From Bradyrhizobium sp. NFR13 (GTDB lineage: Bacteria > Pseudomonadota > Alphaproteobacteria > Rhizobiales > Xanthobacteraceae): DNA of 64,000 bases. Position 1 is the stretch's first letter; each line of letters starts with the position of its first letter. Position numbers and translations under genes: made by a program. The notes under the pieces were generated by a model. It did not search any database, had not been told where the DNA came from, and saw only the letters and a program-made list of their open reading frames with translations. Shown one piece after another: positions 27,432 through 36,788 of this stretch. The DNA lies in the NCBI RefSeq assembly GCF_900114605.1, contig NZ_FOTP01000001.1, forward strand, positions 992,001 through 1,056,000, written 5' to 3'.

Positions 27432-28778
27432 CTAGCTCTCGACCTCGTTGCGTTCGCGGCGGGTTTCCGGCATCACCAGCCAGATCAGCAACAAGCCAAG
27501 CCCGGCGACGCAGGCCAGCCCGACAAAGGCAACTGGCGCGCCGAGCTTGTCGGCGACGAAGCCGGCGGTCACCGTGCTAAGCGATGCGCCGATGCCGGTG
27601 GCGGTGCCGACAATGCCTTGCGCAAGGCTGAAGCGACCGCTGCCAAAGGCGATGTCGGCGACGATCAGCGGGATCATCACGCTGAACACGGCAGCAGTGA
27701 CGCCGTCGAAGACCTGCACCGCGACCAGCGCAAACGGATCGGTGACCACGGCGAACAGCAGTCCGCGGATCGCCAGTGACGCAAAGGCGATCAGCAGCAG
27801 CGGCCGACGGCCCCACTGCTGCGCCCTGCGGCCGACCGTCGGCGAGGTCGCCGCGACGATGGCTTGCGGAACCACGATGCAGAAGGCGATCAGCGCCGGC
27901 GCCCAATCGGCCGAGCGCGTCGTGACGACACCAGCCATCAAAGGCAGCATCGCGGCATTGGCGAGCTGCAGCAGCAGCACAGCGCAGGCAAAAATCAACA
28001 GCGGCTTCTGCCGCACCAGATCGCGAAAACGGATCGGCTTTTTGCTCTCGGCTTCTTTGGTGCCGGCGCCATGCGCCTGTGCCGAATTGATCTCCTGAGG
28101 CCGAATCCGCGACAGCGCATAGAGCACCGGAACCGCCAGCAAGAAGGTGACAATGAATACCGACCGACTGGACAGCAGATAGCCGCAGGTGCCCATGACG
28201 GCGGCGGCGACGCCATTGCCGAGCGAGGCGAAGCGGGCGTTGCGCCCCAACCGTTCACCGATCCGCATCGGCCCGACCAGCCCGAGGCTGATAGCGGCGA
28301 TCGCAGGGCCGAGCACGCAGCTCGCCATCGCATGCAACGTCGCAGCCGCGACGACGACAGGAAACACCGGCAGCGCCGCATAGGCGAGCGCACAGCCGCC
28401 GATCGTCGCGACCGCGGCGCCGGCGACCAGCCGCGTCGAGCGCGCCGCATCGATGATCGCGCCACCCGGAATTTGGCCGAGCAGCGCGACGATGCCCCCG
28501 ATCGACAGCACGAAGCCGATCTCCACCTGCGTCCATTTCTGCGTGGTGAGATAGACCGCGACAAACGGACCGAACCCTGTCTGCACGTCGGCAAGGAAAA
28601 AGATGAACCAGTCGAGCCCGCGCAGGCTCTGCTTCGACGGCTCAGGACTGCGCTGCGGCTCCTGCGGGCCCGGCTCGGATTCAGGCGAGATCCCAGGCGC
28701 GCAGGCAACCTCGGGCACCGCCCCGACATCATCGCGGCGGGCGAGATCAGCTGCGCGTGTAGTCGCGTGAACCGCCAA
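27432..28778 (-). CDS. Major facilitator superfamily transporter
   Basis: 448 residues with a Pro/Glu-rich cytosolic N-terminal extension of about 50 residues, then about 12 membrane helices beginning LDWFIFFLADVQTGFGPFVA. The loop 2-3 region (GQIPGGAIIDAARSTR) fits the MFS motif A. Translation starts at a TTG (28776-28778) that directly abuts the stop of the upstream PRC-barrel gene, with AGGAG six bases ahead, so the two are coupled. Substrate is unknown; the fold resembles small-molecule exporters. Confidence 0.85.
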   Translation of the reverse strand: MAVHATTRAADLARRDDVGAVPEVACAPGISPESEPGPQEPQRSPEPSKQSLRGLDWFIFFLADVQTGFGPFVAVYLTTQKWTQVEIGFVLSIGGIVALLGQIPGGAIIDAARSTRLVAGAAVATIGGCALAYAALPVFPVVVAAATLHAMASCVLGPAIAAISLGLVGPMRIGERLGRNARFASLGNGVAAAVMGTCGYLLSSRSVFIVTFLLAVPVLYALSRIRPQEINSAQAHGAGTKEAESKKPIRFRDLVRQKPLLIFACAVLLLQLANAAMLPLMAGVVTTRSADWAPALIAFCIVVPQAIVAATSPTVGRRAQQWGRRPLLLIAFASLAIRGLLFAVVTDPFALVAVQVFDGVTAAVFSVMIPLIVADIAFGSGRFSLAQGIVGTATGIGASLSTVTAGFVADKLGAPVAFVGLACVAGLGLLLIWLVMPETRRERNEVES

Positions 28779-29435
28779 TTAGCGCTCCTGCATGGTGAGA
28801 GGCGGAAACTTCAGCGGCGTCAGCGTGCCGGACGCGCCGAGCACGACGATCGGCTGATCGTCCTTGTATTCGGGCGCGGCACGCACCTGCTCGCGTGTGA
28901 GATCGAGCGTGATGCTCGCGGTCTTGTCGGCCACGTTCCAGAAATGCAGCGCCCCCCAATCGACCACGATCTTGCGCGAGCCGACCCCGAGGAATCCGCC
29001 GAAATCGATGACCGCGCCGCGCACCTGCCCCGCGCGATCGACGATCACATCGGCGATACGCCCCATATTCTCGCTCGCGGGACTGCGCACGTCACGGCCA
29101 AGGATGCCCTTGGCATCGAAGGCATCGATCACCGTAACCGATGGCGGCTTCGCCGCAGGCACGGGAGGCACAGGCTGAGTTGCGTCGGATTTTGGCGCGG
29201 TCTGCGGGGCGGGCGGCGTTGGCTGTTTCTCAGGCGCGGATGCGACCGGCGGCGGCGTTGCCGGCTGTACGGCAGTCGCATCAGGTGCGGGCGACAGCAC
29301 GGACGGCTGCGCTTCGGGGGTGGATTTCTCTGACGACGCGGGCGGAGGCACAGGCGCATCTGCCGCCTGGCACACGGCCACAGCGTTCAGCGCCAATGAT
29401 ATAACCAATCCGGCAACGATGCGAATTGCAGGCAT
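28779..29435 (-). CDS. Secreted PRC-barrel protein with proline-rich linker
   Basis: 218 residues from ATG 29435 (GGGAG ahead). A signal peptide (IVAGLVISLALNAVAVCQA) is followed by a long Pro/Ala/Thr/Gln-rich stretch to about residue 115. A C-terminal PRC-barrel domain follows (DAKGILGRDVRS, MGRIADVIVDRAGQVRGAVI, FGGFLGVGSRKIVVDW). Periplasmic PRC-barrel proteins are common in this group and mostly uncharacterised. It lies 59 bases after the glucosidase gene and immediately before the MFS gene on the same strand. Confidence 0.85.
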   Translation of the reverse strand: MPAIRIVAGLVISLALNAVAVCQAADAPVPPPASSEKSTPEAQPSVLSPAPDATAVQPATPPPVASAPEKQPTPPAPQTAPKSDATQPVPPVPAAKPPSVTVIDAFDAKGILGRDVRSPASENMGRIADVIVDRAGQVRGAVIDFGGFLGVGSRKIVVDWGALHFWNVADKTASITLDLTREQVRAAPEYKDDQPIVVLGASGTLTPLKFPPLTMQER

Positions 29436-29494
29436 GGAAACTCCCTCACTCACGCGTATCGCCGATGATGGCGAACCCGGCGCCAAACGACGCG

Positions 29495-31696
29495 TCAATG
29501 CGTCAATACGATCGAGACCTGGATTTGACCGCGGGTTCGCAGCACTTCCAGCGACACATCGTTATCGTGTTTGCGCAGGCAGAGATCGACGCTGGATTCG
29601 CCGAGCCGCAGATCGCGCAAAATGACGTATTGCAGGAAGGCGGGCAGCCGCGGATTGCGGAAACGAATCTCGCCGCGCGCGACATCGAATTCGATCCCTA
29701 ATGCCGCCTCGAGCAGCGTATACGGCGTCGCGCTGGCCCAGGCCTGCGGCGCGCAGGCCACCGGATACAAGGTCGGGCCGCGGCGTTTTTCGCGCTGGAA
29801 GCCGCAGAACAATTCCGGCAATCGTCGCAGGTCCATATAGGCCGCGGTGTCGAACAGGCCCTTGAAGACAGCCTCGACCGAATGCTTCAGGCCATAGCGC
29901 GCCAGACCGAGTGTGATCAGCGCATTGTCGTGCGGCCAGATCGAGCCGTCATGATAGGACATGGGATTGTAGCGCGCCTCGCCGCGCGCAATGGTACGAA
30001 TGCCCCAGCCGGTGAAGAAATGCGGACGCATCAGGTCGGCGGCGACCATGCGTGCACGGTCTTCACGGACGATGCCTGTGAACAGCAACTGGCCCGCATT
30101 GGAGGCGCGAACCGCGCAAGGCATCTTCTCGCCGTCGAGCGCAAGCGCATAGGTGCCGAGTTCCTCACACCAGAAAGCGTCCTCGAACCGCGCAGCAAGT
30201 TGCTCGGCTTCGGCCTCGAGCTGCCGGGCCCTGTCGGGCAGGCTCATGCGCAATGCAAGACGCGACGCCAGATGCTTGGCAGCAAAGACGTAGCCCTGTA
30301 CCTCCGCCAGCGCGATATTGCCCTCAGCGAGCTTTCCATCAGCATGGAAGATGGCGTCATACGAATCTTTCCAGCCCTGGTTCTGCAGTCCCTGTTCGGT
30401 GGCGCGCTGATATTCAACAAAGCCATCCTTGTCGGGATCGCCCGGACCGTCGATCCATGCGAGGGCCGCCTCAACGGCCGGCCACAGCTCGCGCAAGGTT
30501 TCATCATCGCCGGCGCGCTCGACATACATCCCCGCGAGCATCACGAAGAGCGGTGTGGAGTCGACACTGCCGTAATATTGCGCGAACGGAACTTCGCGGA
30601 GGGCAGCCATCTCGCCGCCGCGCATTTCGTGCAGTATCTTGCCGGGCTCGGCATCCGCCAGCGGATCGACCGATTTCGCCTGAAATGCCGCAAGCCGTTT
30701 CAGTACGCCGCGCGCCACGCGCGGGTCGATCCACAACAGTTGCAGCGCCGTGATCAGACCGTCGCGACCGAATGTCGTGGAGTACCAGGGAATGCCGGCA
30801 TAGGGATATCGCCCCTGCGGCGTATTCGTCATCAGGATACTGAGATCGGCCATCGCCTGGCAGAGCACCTCGTTGAAAATATCATTCGAGGTCTCGACCG
30901 TCGCCGCACCCTTGCTGAAATTGCGCATCTCGCGCCGATGCGCGAGCAAGCCGCGGAAGAACGGTACAGGCTTGTGGCCGACCTCAGCATTGCAACTCGC
31001 GGCAACGAACAGTGACGTCGTTTGCTGCGGCTTCAGCTCGAAGTGATAGGTCGCCGTATTGGCCGCGAGCCGCGTCGGGCGCGGATCGAAATGCACCATC
31101 GTGCTGAGCGGCCTGCCGTCGAGGCCGGTATATTCCAGCGCAACGTCACTGGGTCCGATCAGGCGGCTCGTGGCGATACCGCGATGCTTGCGTTTTTCGC
31201 CGCGCACCTCGAACAGATCGGCAAAATCATTGTCGAATGTAAGCGTCAGATCGAAACTGGCGCGGTGTTCGCCGTGATTTTGCAGGCCGATCCGCTGATA
31301 GGCCGCACCACGCCACAGGAAGAACGTGCGCACGATGTGCAGCATATCTTTCTGCAGCACGAGGCGGCCGTTGCGATAGATATCCGGATTGGTCAGATCG
31401 ACGGTCAGCGACGAGTTGTCATCGCGCAGATTCGAGCCGAGCAACAGCGGCTGAACGTCATTCAGTGCCAGTTCGAGCCGCGCGAGATAGCGCGTATCGG
31501 CATTGAACAGGCCGTCCGGTCCACCCGCGGACGCGCCAATGTCACCATGGCTGTCGAGCACCACAAACGTATCGTCGTGCTTGAGCGCACGTCTTGGACG
31601 CGACGCAGGACCCGTCATCGGAATGTAGAACGGCGATTCGACTGCCTTTTGATCGGCGATAGCGTTCAACTTGGTCGCGGCGGCATCGATGGGCAT
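29495..31696 (-). CDS. Glycogen debranching-type amylo-alpha-1,6-glucosidase
   Basis: 733 residues: an N-terminal glycogen-debranching N-terminal domain (DGLFNADTRYLARLEL) followed by an (alpha/alpha)6 barrel of the amylo-alpha-1,6-glucosidase/GH15-like type (YPYAGIPWYSTTFGRDGLIT, YNPMSYHDGSIWPHDNALIT). It is cytosolic, with no signal peptide. Proteins of this type remove alpha-linked glucose residues, but several are assigned only by similarity. The ATG at 31696 has GAGG seven bases ahead. An ABC exporter lies upstream on the same strand and a GT4 enzyme is divergent, which suggests a role in an oligosaccharide or storage glucan. Confidence 0.88.
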   Translation of the reverse strand: MPIDAAATKLNAIADQKAVESPFYIPMTGPASRPRRALKHDDTFVVLDSHGDIGASAGGPDGLFNADTRYLARLELALNDVQPLLLGSNLRDDNSSLTVDLTNPDIYRNGRLVLQKDMLHIVRTFFLWRGAAYQRIGLQNHGEHRASFDLTLTFDNDFADLFEVRGEKRKHRGIATSRLIGPSDVALEYTGLDGRPLSTMVHFDPRPTRLAANTATYHFELKPQQTTSLFVAASCNAEVGHKPVPFFRGLLAHRREMRNFSKGAATVETSNDIFNEVLCQAMADLSILMTNTPQGRYPYAGIPWYSTTFGRDGLITALQLLWIDPRVARGVLKRLAAFQAKSVDPLADAEPGKILHEMRGGEMAALREVPFAQYYGSVDSTPLFVMLAGMYVERAGDDETLRELWPAVEAALAWIDGPGDPDKDGFVEYQRATEQGLQNQGWKDSYDAIFHADGKLAEGNIALAEVQGYVFAAKHLASRLALRMSLPDRARQLEAEAEQLAARFEDAFWCEELGTYALALDGEKMPCAVRASNAGQLLFTGIVREDRARMVAADLMRPHFFTGWGIRTIARGEARYNPMSYHDGSIWPHDNALITLGLARYGLKHSVEAVFKGLFDTAAYMDLRRLPELFCGFQREKRRGPTLYPVACAPQAWASATPYTLLEAALGIEFDVARGEIRFRNPRLPAFLQYVILRDLRLGESSVDLCLRKHDNDVSLEVLRTRGQIQVSIVLTH

Positions 31697-31771
31697 GGAC
31701 GACCTCGGCCGGTTGTAAGGTGAAGACAGGCACGAAGATAAACGCAGCGCCTGGAGAGGATAACTGAGTCG

Positions 31772-33616
31772 TTAGGCTGCGTGCTGCGCCAGACGGCTCA
31801 TTTCCTGTGTGACGAGTTCCCGATACGGCCCCTCGTTCTGCATCAGATGATCAGGCTTGCCATCTTCGATGATCTTGCCGCTCTGCAGCATGACCACGCG
31901 ATCGAAATTGCGCAGCGTCGCGAGGCGATGCGCAATCGCGATCACCGTGCGACCACGCATCAGACGCGCCAGCGCTTCACGGATCGCCTCCTCCGACTCG
32001 CTGTCCAGGGCAGCCGTCGCCTCATCCAGCAGCAGAATGGGTGCATCCTTCAAGAAGGCGCGTGCAATGGCGATGCGCTGGCGCTGCCCGCCGGACAGTT
32101 TGACGCCGCGGTCCCCTACCATGGTGTGAAGACCCTCCGGCAGCGTCTCGACGAAGTCGCAGCGCGCTGCAATGGCCGCACGCAATACCTCTTCATCCGT
32201 CGCCTCGGGGCGTCCGTAGCGGATATTCTCCATGATGGAGCGATGGAACAGCGAGATGTCCTGCGGCACCACGGAGATCGCGTGACGCAGGCTGTGCTGG
32301 GTCACGCGTGAAATATCCTGGCCATCGATGGTGATGCTGCCTTCGTGCACGTCGTAGAAGCGCTGCAGCAATACAAACAGGCTCGACTTTCCGCCGCCGG
32401 ACTGACCGACGAGGCCAACGCGCTGCCCGGCATTGAGCCGCAACGTGAACTTGTCGAACACCTGCAGACCGCCGGGGTAGCGGAACGAGATATTGTTGAA
32501 GGCGATCGCTGCACCTGACTTCACCAGCGGCTCGGCCTCGGGATGGTCGCTGAGCTCGTGCGGCACCAGCAATGTGGACAGCGCCTCGGACAGGCGCGCA
32601 ACATGTTGCGTGACATCTACGAGCGCCACCGCAAGATCTCGCGTCGCATGCAGGATCGAGAGACCGAGCGTACAGATCAGAACGACGTCGCCGGTGCTGG
32701 CGCCGCCGCGCTGCCAGAGCATGATCGCCCAGGCGAGCAGCCCGATCGTGAGCGCGACCGTGATGGCCGCATGCGTCAGGCGCAGACGCTCGAGATAGCG
32801 CAGGCTGCGGCCACGGGCGTTCAGCTCGCGATCGACCGTTTCATCGAAGCGGTCATGCTCGAAGCTCAATCCGCAGAATGCGCGGACCAGCGGCATATTA
32901 TTGATGACATCGACCATTTCGCCATCGACGGCGGCCGCCTTACTGGCGAAGTCGTCATGCAGTTTCTTGCCGGCTGCGGCCATCTTGAACATCATCACCA
33001 CGACCGCGCCCGCCACGACTGTCAGTCCGGCCGCCATCGGCAGGCTCACGGTTCCAATCAGCAAGATCGCCGCGAATGTCGCGACGCAGGGTGGCAACAC
33101 GTTCCAGACAAACATGTTTTCGACGGTGAAGACCGCGTTGGATGTTGCCGTGATACGGCTGGTCAGCATGCCGGGTAGCCGATCCGAAAAGTAGCTCGGT
33201 GCGTGTCCGGTCAGATGACGAAAGATATCGCGCCTGAGATCGCCGGTGACACCGACGAATGTGTAGCTCGCGGTCCAGCTGGCCACGCGCCACAGGAACA
33301 TGTCCGCCGTGATCAGCGAGATCAGAACGCCAAATGCGATCCAGACGTTATTACCGGTTCCCTGAGGACCCGATGAGAGGCCATCGACTAAAAATTTAAT
33401 TCCATATTGCGTGCCCACCGAACAGGCGACGGCCGCAAGCACGGATATCAGGATGATCAGATGCGATGCTGAACGCATCCTGATGTAGCGCATCACGAAA
33501 GCGAAAGGGCGATACGCATATCCGGAAAGACTGTCCATGTGATTGTCAAAACCCGTTGAATGAGAACCAGAATCTCGACGGACAGCGTCCCCGCCCGCTG
33601 ATGGAGATGATGCCAT
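31772..33616 (-). CDS. ABC exporter, fused permease and ATPase (MsbA/LipA-like half transporter)
   Basis: 614 residues. A six-helix type 1 exporter domain (from about residue 40 to 330) is followed by an ATPase with Walker A GQSGGGKSS, signature LSGGQRQRIAIA, Walker B ILLLDEATAALD and the switch His in AIAHRLATL. It should work as a homodimer exporting a lipid-linked or oligosaccharide substrate. The ATG at 33616 is used (GGGA ahead); another ATG at 33538 would shorten it by 26 residues. It is divergent from the GT4 gene and 75 bases upstream of the glucosidase, so the exported product may be a glycan. Confidence 0.92.
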   Translation of the reverse strand: MASSPSAGGDAVRRDSGSHSTGFDNHMDSLSGYAYRPFAFVMRYIRMRSASHLIILISVLAAVACSVGTQYGIKFLVDGLSSGPQGTGNNVWIAFGVLISLITADMFLWRVASWTASYTFVGVTGDLRRDIFRHLTGHAPSYFSDRLPGMLTSRITATSNAVFTVENMFVWNVLPPCVATFAAILLIGTVSLPMAAGLTVVAGAVVVMMFKMAAAGKKLHDDFASKAAAVDGEMVDVINNMPLVRAFCGLSFEHDRFDETVDRELNARGRSLRYLERLRLTHAAITVALTIGLLAWAIMLWQRGGASTGDVVLICTLGLSILHATRDLAVALVDVTQHVARLSEALSTLLVPHELSDHPEAEPLVKSGAAIAFNNISFRYPGGLQVFDKFTLRLNAGQRVGLVGQSGGGKSSLFVLLQRFYDVHEGSITIDGQDISRVTQHSLRHAISVVPQDISLFHRSIMENIRYGRPEATDEEVLRAAIAARCDFVETLPEGLHTMVGDRGVKLSGGQRQRIAIARAFLKDAPILLLDEATAALDSESEEAIREALARLMRGRTVIAIAHRLATLRNFDRVVMLQSGKIIEDGKPDHLMQNEGPYRELVTQEMSRLAQHAA

Positions 33617-33840
33617 CCCGAATTTCCCATGCTCTCGCCATCTCTGCGCAACATTCGGGCAGCATTAACACTCCGGAAACCGTGGTTGAACGTGATGGCA
33701 TCAGCAAGACCACAGTGTGGACGAACTGCGCAGATCACATAGGAACCTCGCAGATGCGAGAACGTTCCAACTTCAGGCATAGGGGTACCCGCACGTCCTC
33801 GCTGAAGTTGTTCACCACTTCCAACATGGGAGATATGTAA

Positions 33841-34905
33841 ATGCGCATCGCGCAAGTTGCTCCGTTGACAGAAGCCGTTCCGCCGAAGCTCTATGGAGGC
33901 ACGGAACGCGTCGTACACTGGTTGACCGAAGAGCTGGTGGCGCAGGGGCACGATGTTACGCTCTTCGCCAGCGGTGACTCTCAAACGTCAGGCAAGCTTG
34001 ATGCCGGATGGCCTAAGGCGCTGCGGCTCGATGGCTCTGTCCGCGATCCCAACGCACTCCATATGGAAATGCTCGAGCGCGTAAGGCAGAAATGTGACGA
34101 CGACGAATTCGACGTTCTGCATTTCCATCTCGACTACTATCCGTTCTCGCTTTTCTCCCGCCAACCCACGCCATTTCTCACAACGCTGCACGGCCGTCTG
34201 GATTTGCCCGAACATCAGCCGACCTTCACGACCTTCTCCAAGATTCCCGTGATTTCGATTTCGAATGCGCAGCGGCGCCCGGTACCGCAGGCGAATTTCG
34301 TGCAAACGATCTATCACGGCCTTCCCGAGAATCTGCTGACGCCGCAACCCGTCACGCCGAGCTATCTCGCCGTGCTCGGCCGTATTGCGCCCGAGAAGGG
34401 CGTCGACCGTGCAATCAAGATCGCCATTCGTGCGGGCATCCCGCTGAAGATCGCGGCCAAGATCGACCGTGCAGATGAGGAATATTACGAGCAGGTCGTC
34501 CGCCCACTGATGGACCATCCGCTGGTCGAATATATCGGCGAGATCAGCGACCGGGAGAAGCCGGAATTCCTCAGCGGCGCCTATGGTCTGTTGCTGCCGA
34601 TCGACTGGCCCGAGCCGTTTGGCCTGGTGATGATCGAATCCATGGCCTGCGGCACGCCGGTCATCGCCTATAACCGCGGCTCGGTGCCGGAGATCATCGA
34701 CGAGGCTCTGACCGGCTTCATCGTCGAGGACGAGACCAGCGCGGTCGCGGCCGTGGGACGTCTCGCCGGCATGGATCGCACTGCGATCCGCAAGCAGTTC
34801 GAAACCCGCTTCACCGCGCGGCGCATGGCCCTCGATTATGTGGCCGCCTATCGGAGCATGAGGGAGCAGAAGGTGCCGCTGCGACTGGTCAGCAGCGCAG
34901 AGTAG
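33841..34905 (+). CDS. GT4 family glycosyltransferase
   Basis: 354 residues of GT-B fold. The N-terminal YGGTERVVHWLTEELVAQGH and the C-terminal nucleotide-sugar motif EPFGLVMIESMACGTPVIA (with the two Glu of EX7E) identify GT4. LGRIAPEKGVDRAIKIA starts the second Rossmann domain. GGGAG lies nine bases before the ATG at 33841. Acceptor and sugar donor are not predictable. It is divergent from the ABC exporter and followed by a strong terminator, so it is transcribed alone. Confidence 0.9.
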   Translation: MRIAQVAPLTEAVPPKLYGGTERVVHWLTEELVAQGHDVTLFASGDSQTSGKLDAGWPKALRLDGSVRDPNALHMEMLERVRQKCDDDEFDVLHFHLDYYPFSLFSRQPTPFLTTLHGRLDLPEHQPTFTTFSKIPVISISNAQRRPVPQANFVQTIYHGLPENLLTPQPVTPSYLAVLGRIAPEKGVDRAIKIAIRAGIPLKIAAKIDRADEEYYEQVVRPLMDHPLVEYIGEISDREKPEFLSGAYGLLLPIDWPEPFGLVMIESMACGTPVIAYNRGSVPEIIDEALTGFIVEDETSAVAAVGRLAGMDRTAIRKQFETRFTARRMALDYVAAYRSMREQKVPLRLVSSAE

Positions 34906-34928
34906 TTTGAAGCGCATGGAAAGCATCG

Positions 34929-34956
34929 AAGGGCGGCCCGTCGGGTCGCCCTTTTT
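34929..34956 (+). terminator. Rho-independent terminator after GT4 gene
   Basis: AAGGGCGGCCC (34929-34939), loop GTC, and GGGTCGCCCTT pair over eleven positions with one G:T pair. The T-run at 34952-34956 follows. It is the only textbook intrinsic terminator I see in the window, 24 bases after the GT4 stop. Confidence 0.85.
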
Positions 34957-35091
34957 GGTGTTGACCTGCCGCAAAATTACCGGCCCGCTGTACAGCCCGC
35001 GCGGCATTTGCAAGATAGATGACAGACATCAGATCACGGCATTGGCCCGAATCGACGTCCGACCGTTTTTCTCGCATTTCGACAGGCCATC

Positions 35092-36675
35092 ATGACCGCC
35101 GTTTCCCGTTTCGAAATCATCCTGCTATTGATGGCCGTCATCGTGCTGCTCGATATGATCGCGCGGCGTTTTCAGCTTCCGCGCGCGGCTGCACTCATCC
35201 TCGGCGGCATCGGCTTCGCGCTGATCCCCGGCACTCCGGATGTCGAAATCGACCCCGAACTGGTGCTGGTGCTGTTTCTGCCGCCACTGCTGATGTCGAG
35301 CGCCTGGTTCACCTCCTGGCGGGATTTCCGCGCCGATCTGCGCATCATATTGCAACTCGCCGTTGGCGCCGTCTTCTTCACCACCCTCGTGGTCGGCGTG
35401 GTCGCGCATCTGGTGATGCCGTCGCTGCCCTGGGCCGCCTGTTTTGCGCTCGGCGCCATCGTCTCGCCGCCGGATTCGGTGGCGGCCAAGGCCGTGCTGC
35501 AGAGCGTGCCGCTGCCGCCGCGCATCATCGTGCTGTTGGAGGGCGAGAGCCTCGTCAACGACGCATCGGGCCTGGTGCTGCTGCGCTTCGCCATCGCCGC
35601 AGCGCTAACCGGCTCGTTCAGCGCCGCCGCGGCCACTGTGAGTTTCTTCTCGGTCGCGATCGGTGGCCTGCTTGTTGGCATCGTATTCGCCTTCGCCGCG
35701 ATCCTGGTGATCAAGCGCATCAAGGAAATCGACCTCGCCATTGCATGGACCTTCCTGGTCGCCTGGATCTCCTATATCGCCGCAGAAAAGCTGCACGTCT
35801 CCGGTGTGCTGTCCACAGTTGCCTGCGGCATGATCCTCGGATGGAAGCAACACGAGTTCTTCGGCGCTGCGACGCGCACCCGCGCCACCGCAGCGTGGAG
35901 CGTCGTCGTTTTCGTACTGGAATCTCTGGTATTTATCCTGATTGGGCTGTCGCTGCGCGGCGTGCTGTATCGCCTCGGCGGCTATGACGCGGTGGTGGCG
36001 CTGCTGCCAGTGACAGCCGCAATCATCGCGGCGGTGATCCTGGCCCGCTTCGTCTGGATGTTTCCCGGCACCTATCTGCCGCGCATGCTGATGCCGAAGC
36101 TGCGCGCCCGCGATCCTGCTCCGCCATGGACGGTGCCGTTCATCATGAGCTGGGCCGGATTGCGCGGCGTGGTCAGTCTCGCCGCCGCACTGTCACTGCC
36201 GGAGCAATTCCCGGGCCGCGACGTCATCCTGGCGATCACCTTCGCGGTGATCCTGGTAACCGTCCTTGTCCAGGGCTCGACGCTCGCGCCGATCGTACGC
36301 CGTCTGATCAAAACCGACGGCGCCCACACCCCACATCACTCCAAACTCAGCGAGGCGCAGGCACGCGCGCGGATCGCAATCGCGCAATTTTCTGCCGTCG
36401 AGAAGGCGTCACGCAATGATGACGGCACACATCGCCATCCGCGCCTGTTCGAGCAATATACCTATCGCAAGGGCGCCGCGGCGCGCTATGCCGAAGAGGC
36501 TGAAACGTTGTCATCCCAGCGTATCGATCACTTCGCGACGGTGCTGGCCGCCATCGAAGCCGGCCGTGCAGAGCTTCTGAAGATGCACCGCGCCGGCGAA
36601 ATCCACGACAGCGTACTGCATTCCATCGAGGAAGGCCTCGATCTCGAAGAAGTCAACGCAAGACGTTTCCTGTAA
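35092..36675 (+). CDS. CPA1-type monovalent cation/proton antiporter
   Basis: 527 residues with 12 or so membrane helices in the first 400, then a soluble helical tail. The family's ion-binding helix ALGAIVSPPDSVAAKAVL contains the conserved PPD (near residue 125) and LEGESLVNDASGLVLLRFA the ND pair. WAGLRGVVSLAAALSLP is the typical CPA1 helix 10-11 segment. It exchanges Na+ or K+ for H+. The tail (FEQYTYRKGAAARYAEEAE) could be regulatory. The ATG at 35092 has only a weak ribosome site. Confidence 0.92.
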   Translation: MTAVSRFEIILLLMAVIVLLDMIARRFQLPRAAALILGGIGFALIPGTPDVEIDPELVLVLFLPPLLMSSAWFTSWRDFRADLRIILQLAVGAVFFTTLVVGVVAHLVMPSLPWAACFALGAIVSPPDSVAAKAVLQSVPLPPRIIVLLEGESLVNDASGLVLLRFAIAAALTGSFSAAAATVSFFSVAIGGLLVGIVFAFAAILVIKRIKEIDLAIAWTFLVAWISYIAAEKLHVSGVLSTVACGMILGWKQHEFFGAATRTRATAAWSVVVFVLESLVFILIGLSLRGVLYRLGGYDAVVALLPVTAAIIAAVILARFVWMFPGTYLPRMLMPKLRARDPAPPWTVPFIMSWAGLRGVVSLAAALSLPEQFPGRDVILAITFAVILVTVLVQGSTLAPIVRRLIKTDGAHTPHHSKLSEAQARARIAIAQFSAVEKASRNDDGTHRHPRLFEQYTYRKGAAARYAEEAETLSSQRIDHFATVLAAIEAGRAELLKMHRAGEIHDSVLHSIEEGLDLEEVNARRFL

Positions 36676-36705
36676 AAGCCACGCTTCCGTTAGCAGCCAT
36701 TCGCC

Positions 36706-36727
36706 GTGGCGGCTTCACAGCCGCCAC
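36706..36727. terminator. Perfect hairpin after antiporter gene
   Basis: GTGGCGGCT (36706-36714), loop TCAC, AGCCGCCAC (36719-36727), 30 bases after the antiporter stop. No T-run follows, so it may be a weak or Rho-assisted terminator, or processing structure. Confidence 0.45.
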
Positions 36728-36788
36728 CATCGGCTTTAACCTTGATCGTCAAGCGCCAGACAAGGCGCAAAATCCGGGAGAAAACAAC

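Noticed and set aside
27864-29333. A 489-codon plus-strand frame opposite the MFS and PRC-barrel genes
   Set aside because: Composition is extremely Arg/Gln/His/Asp-rich and it crosses two real gene boundaries on the other strand.
33556-33840. A 94-codon frame ending directly before the GT4 gene
   Set aside because: No ribosome site and no protein-like sequence; it lies in the promoter region between divergent genes. A leader peptide is possible but unsupported.
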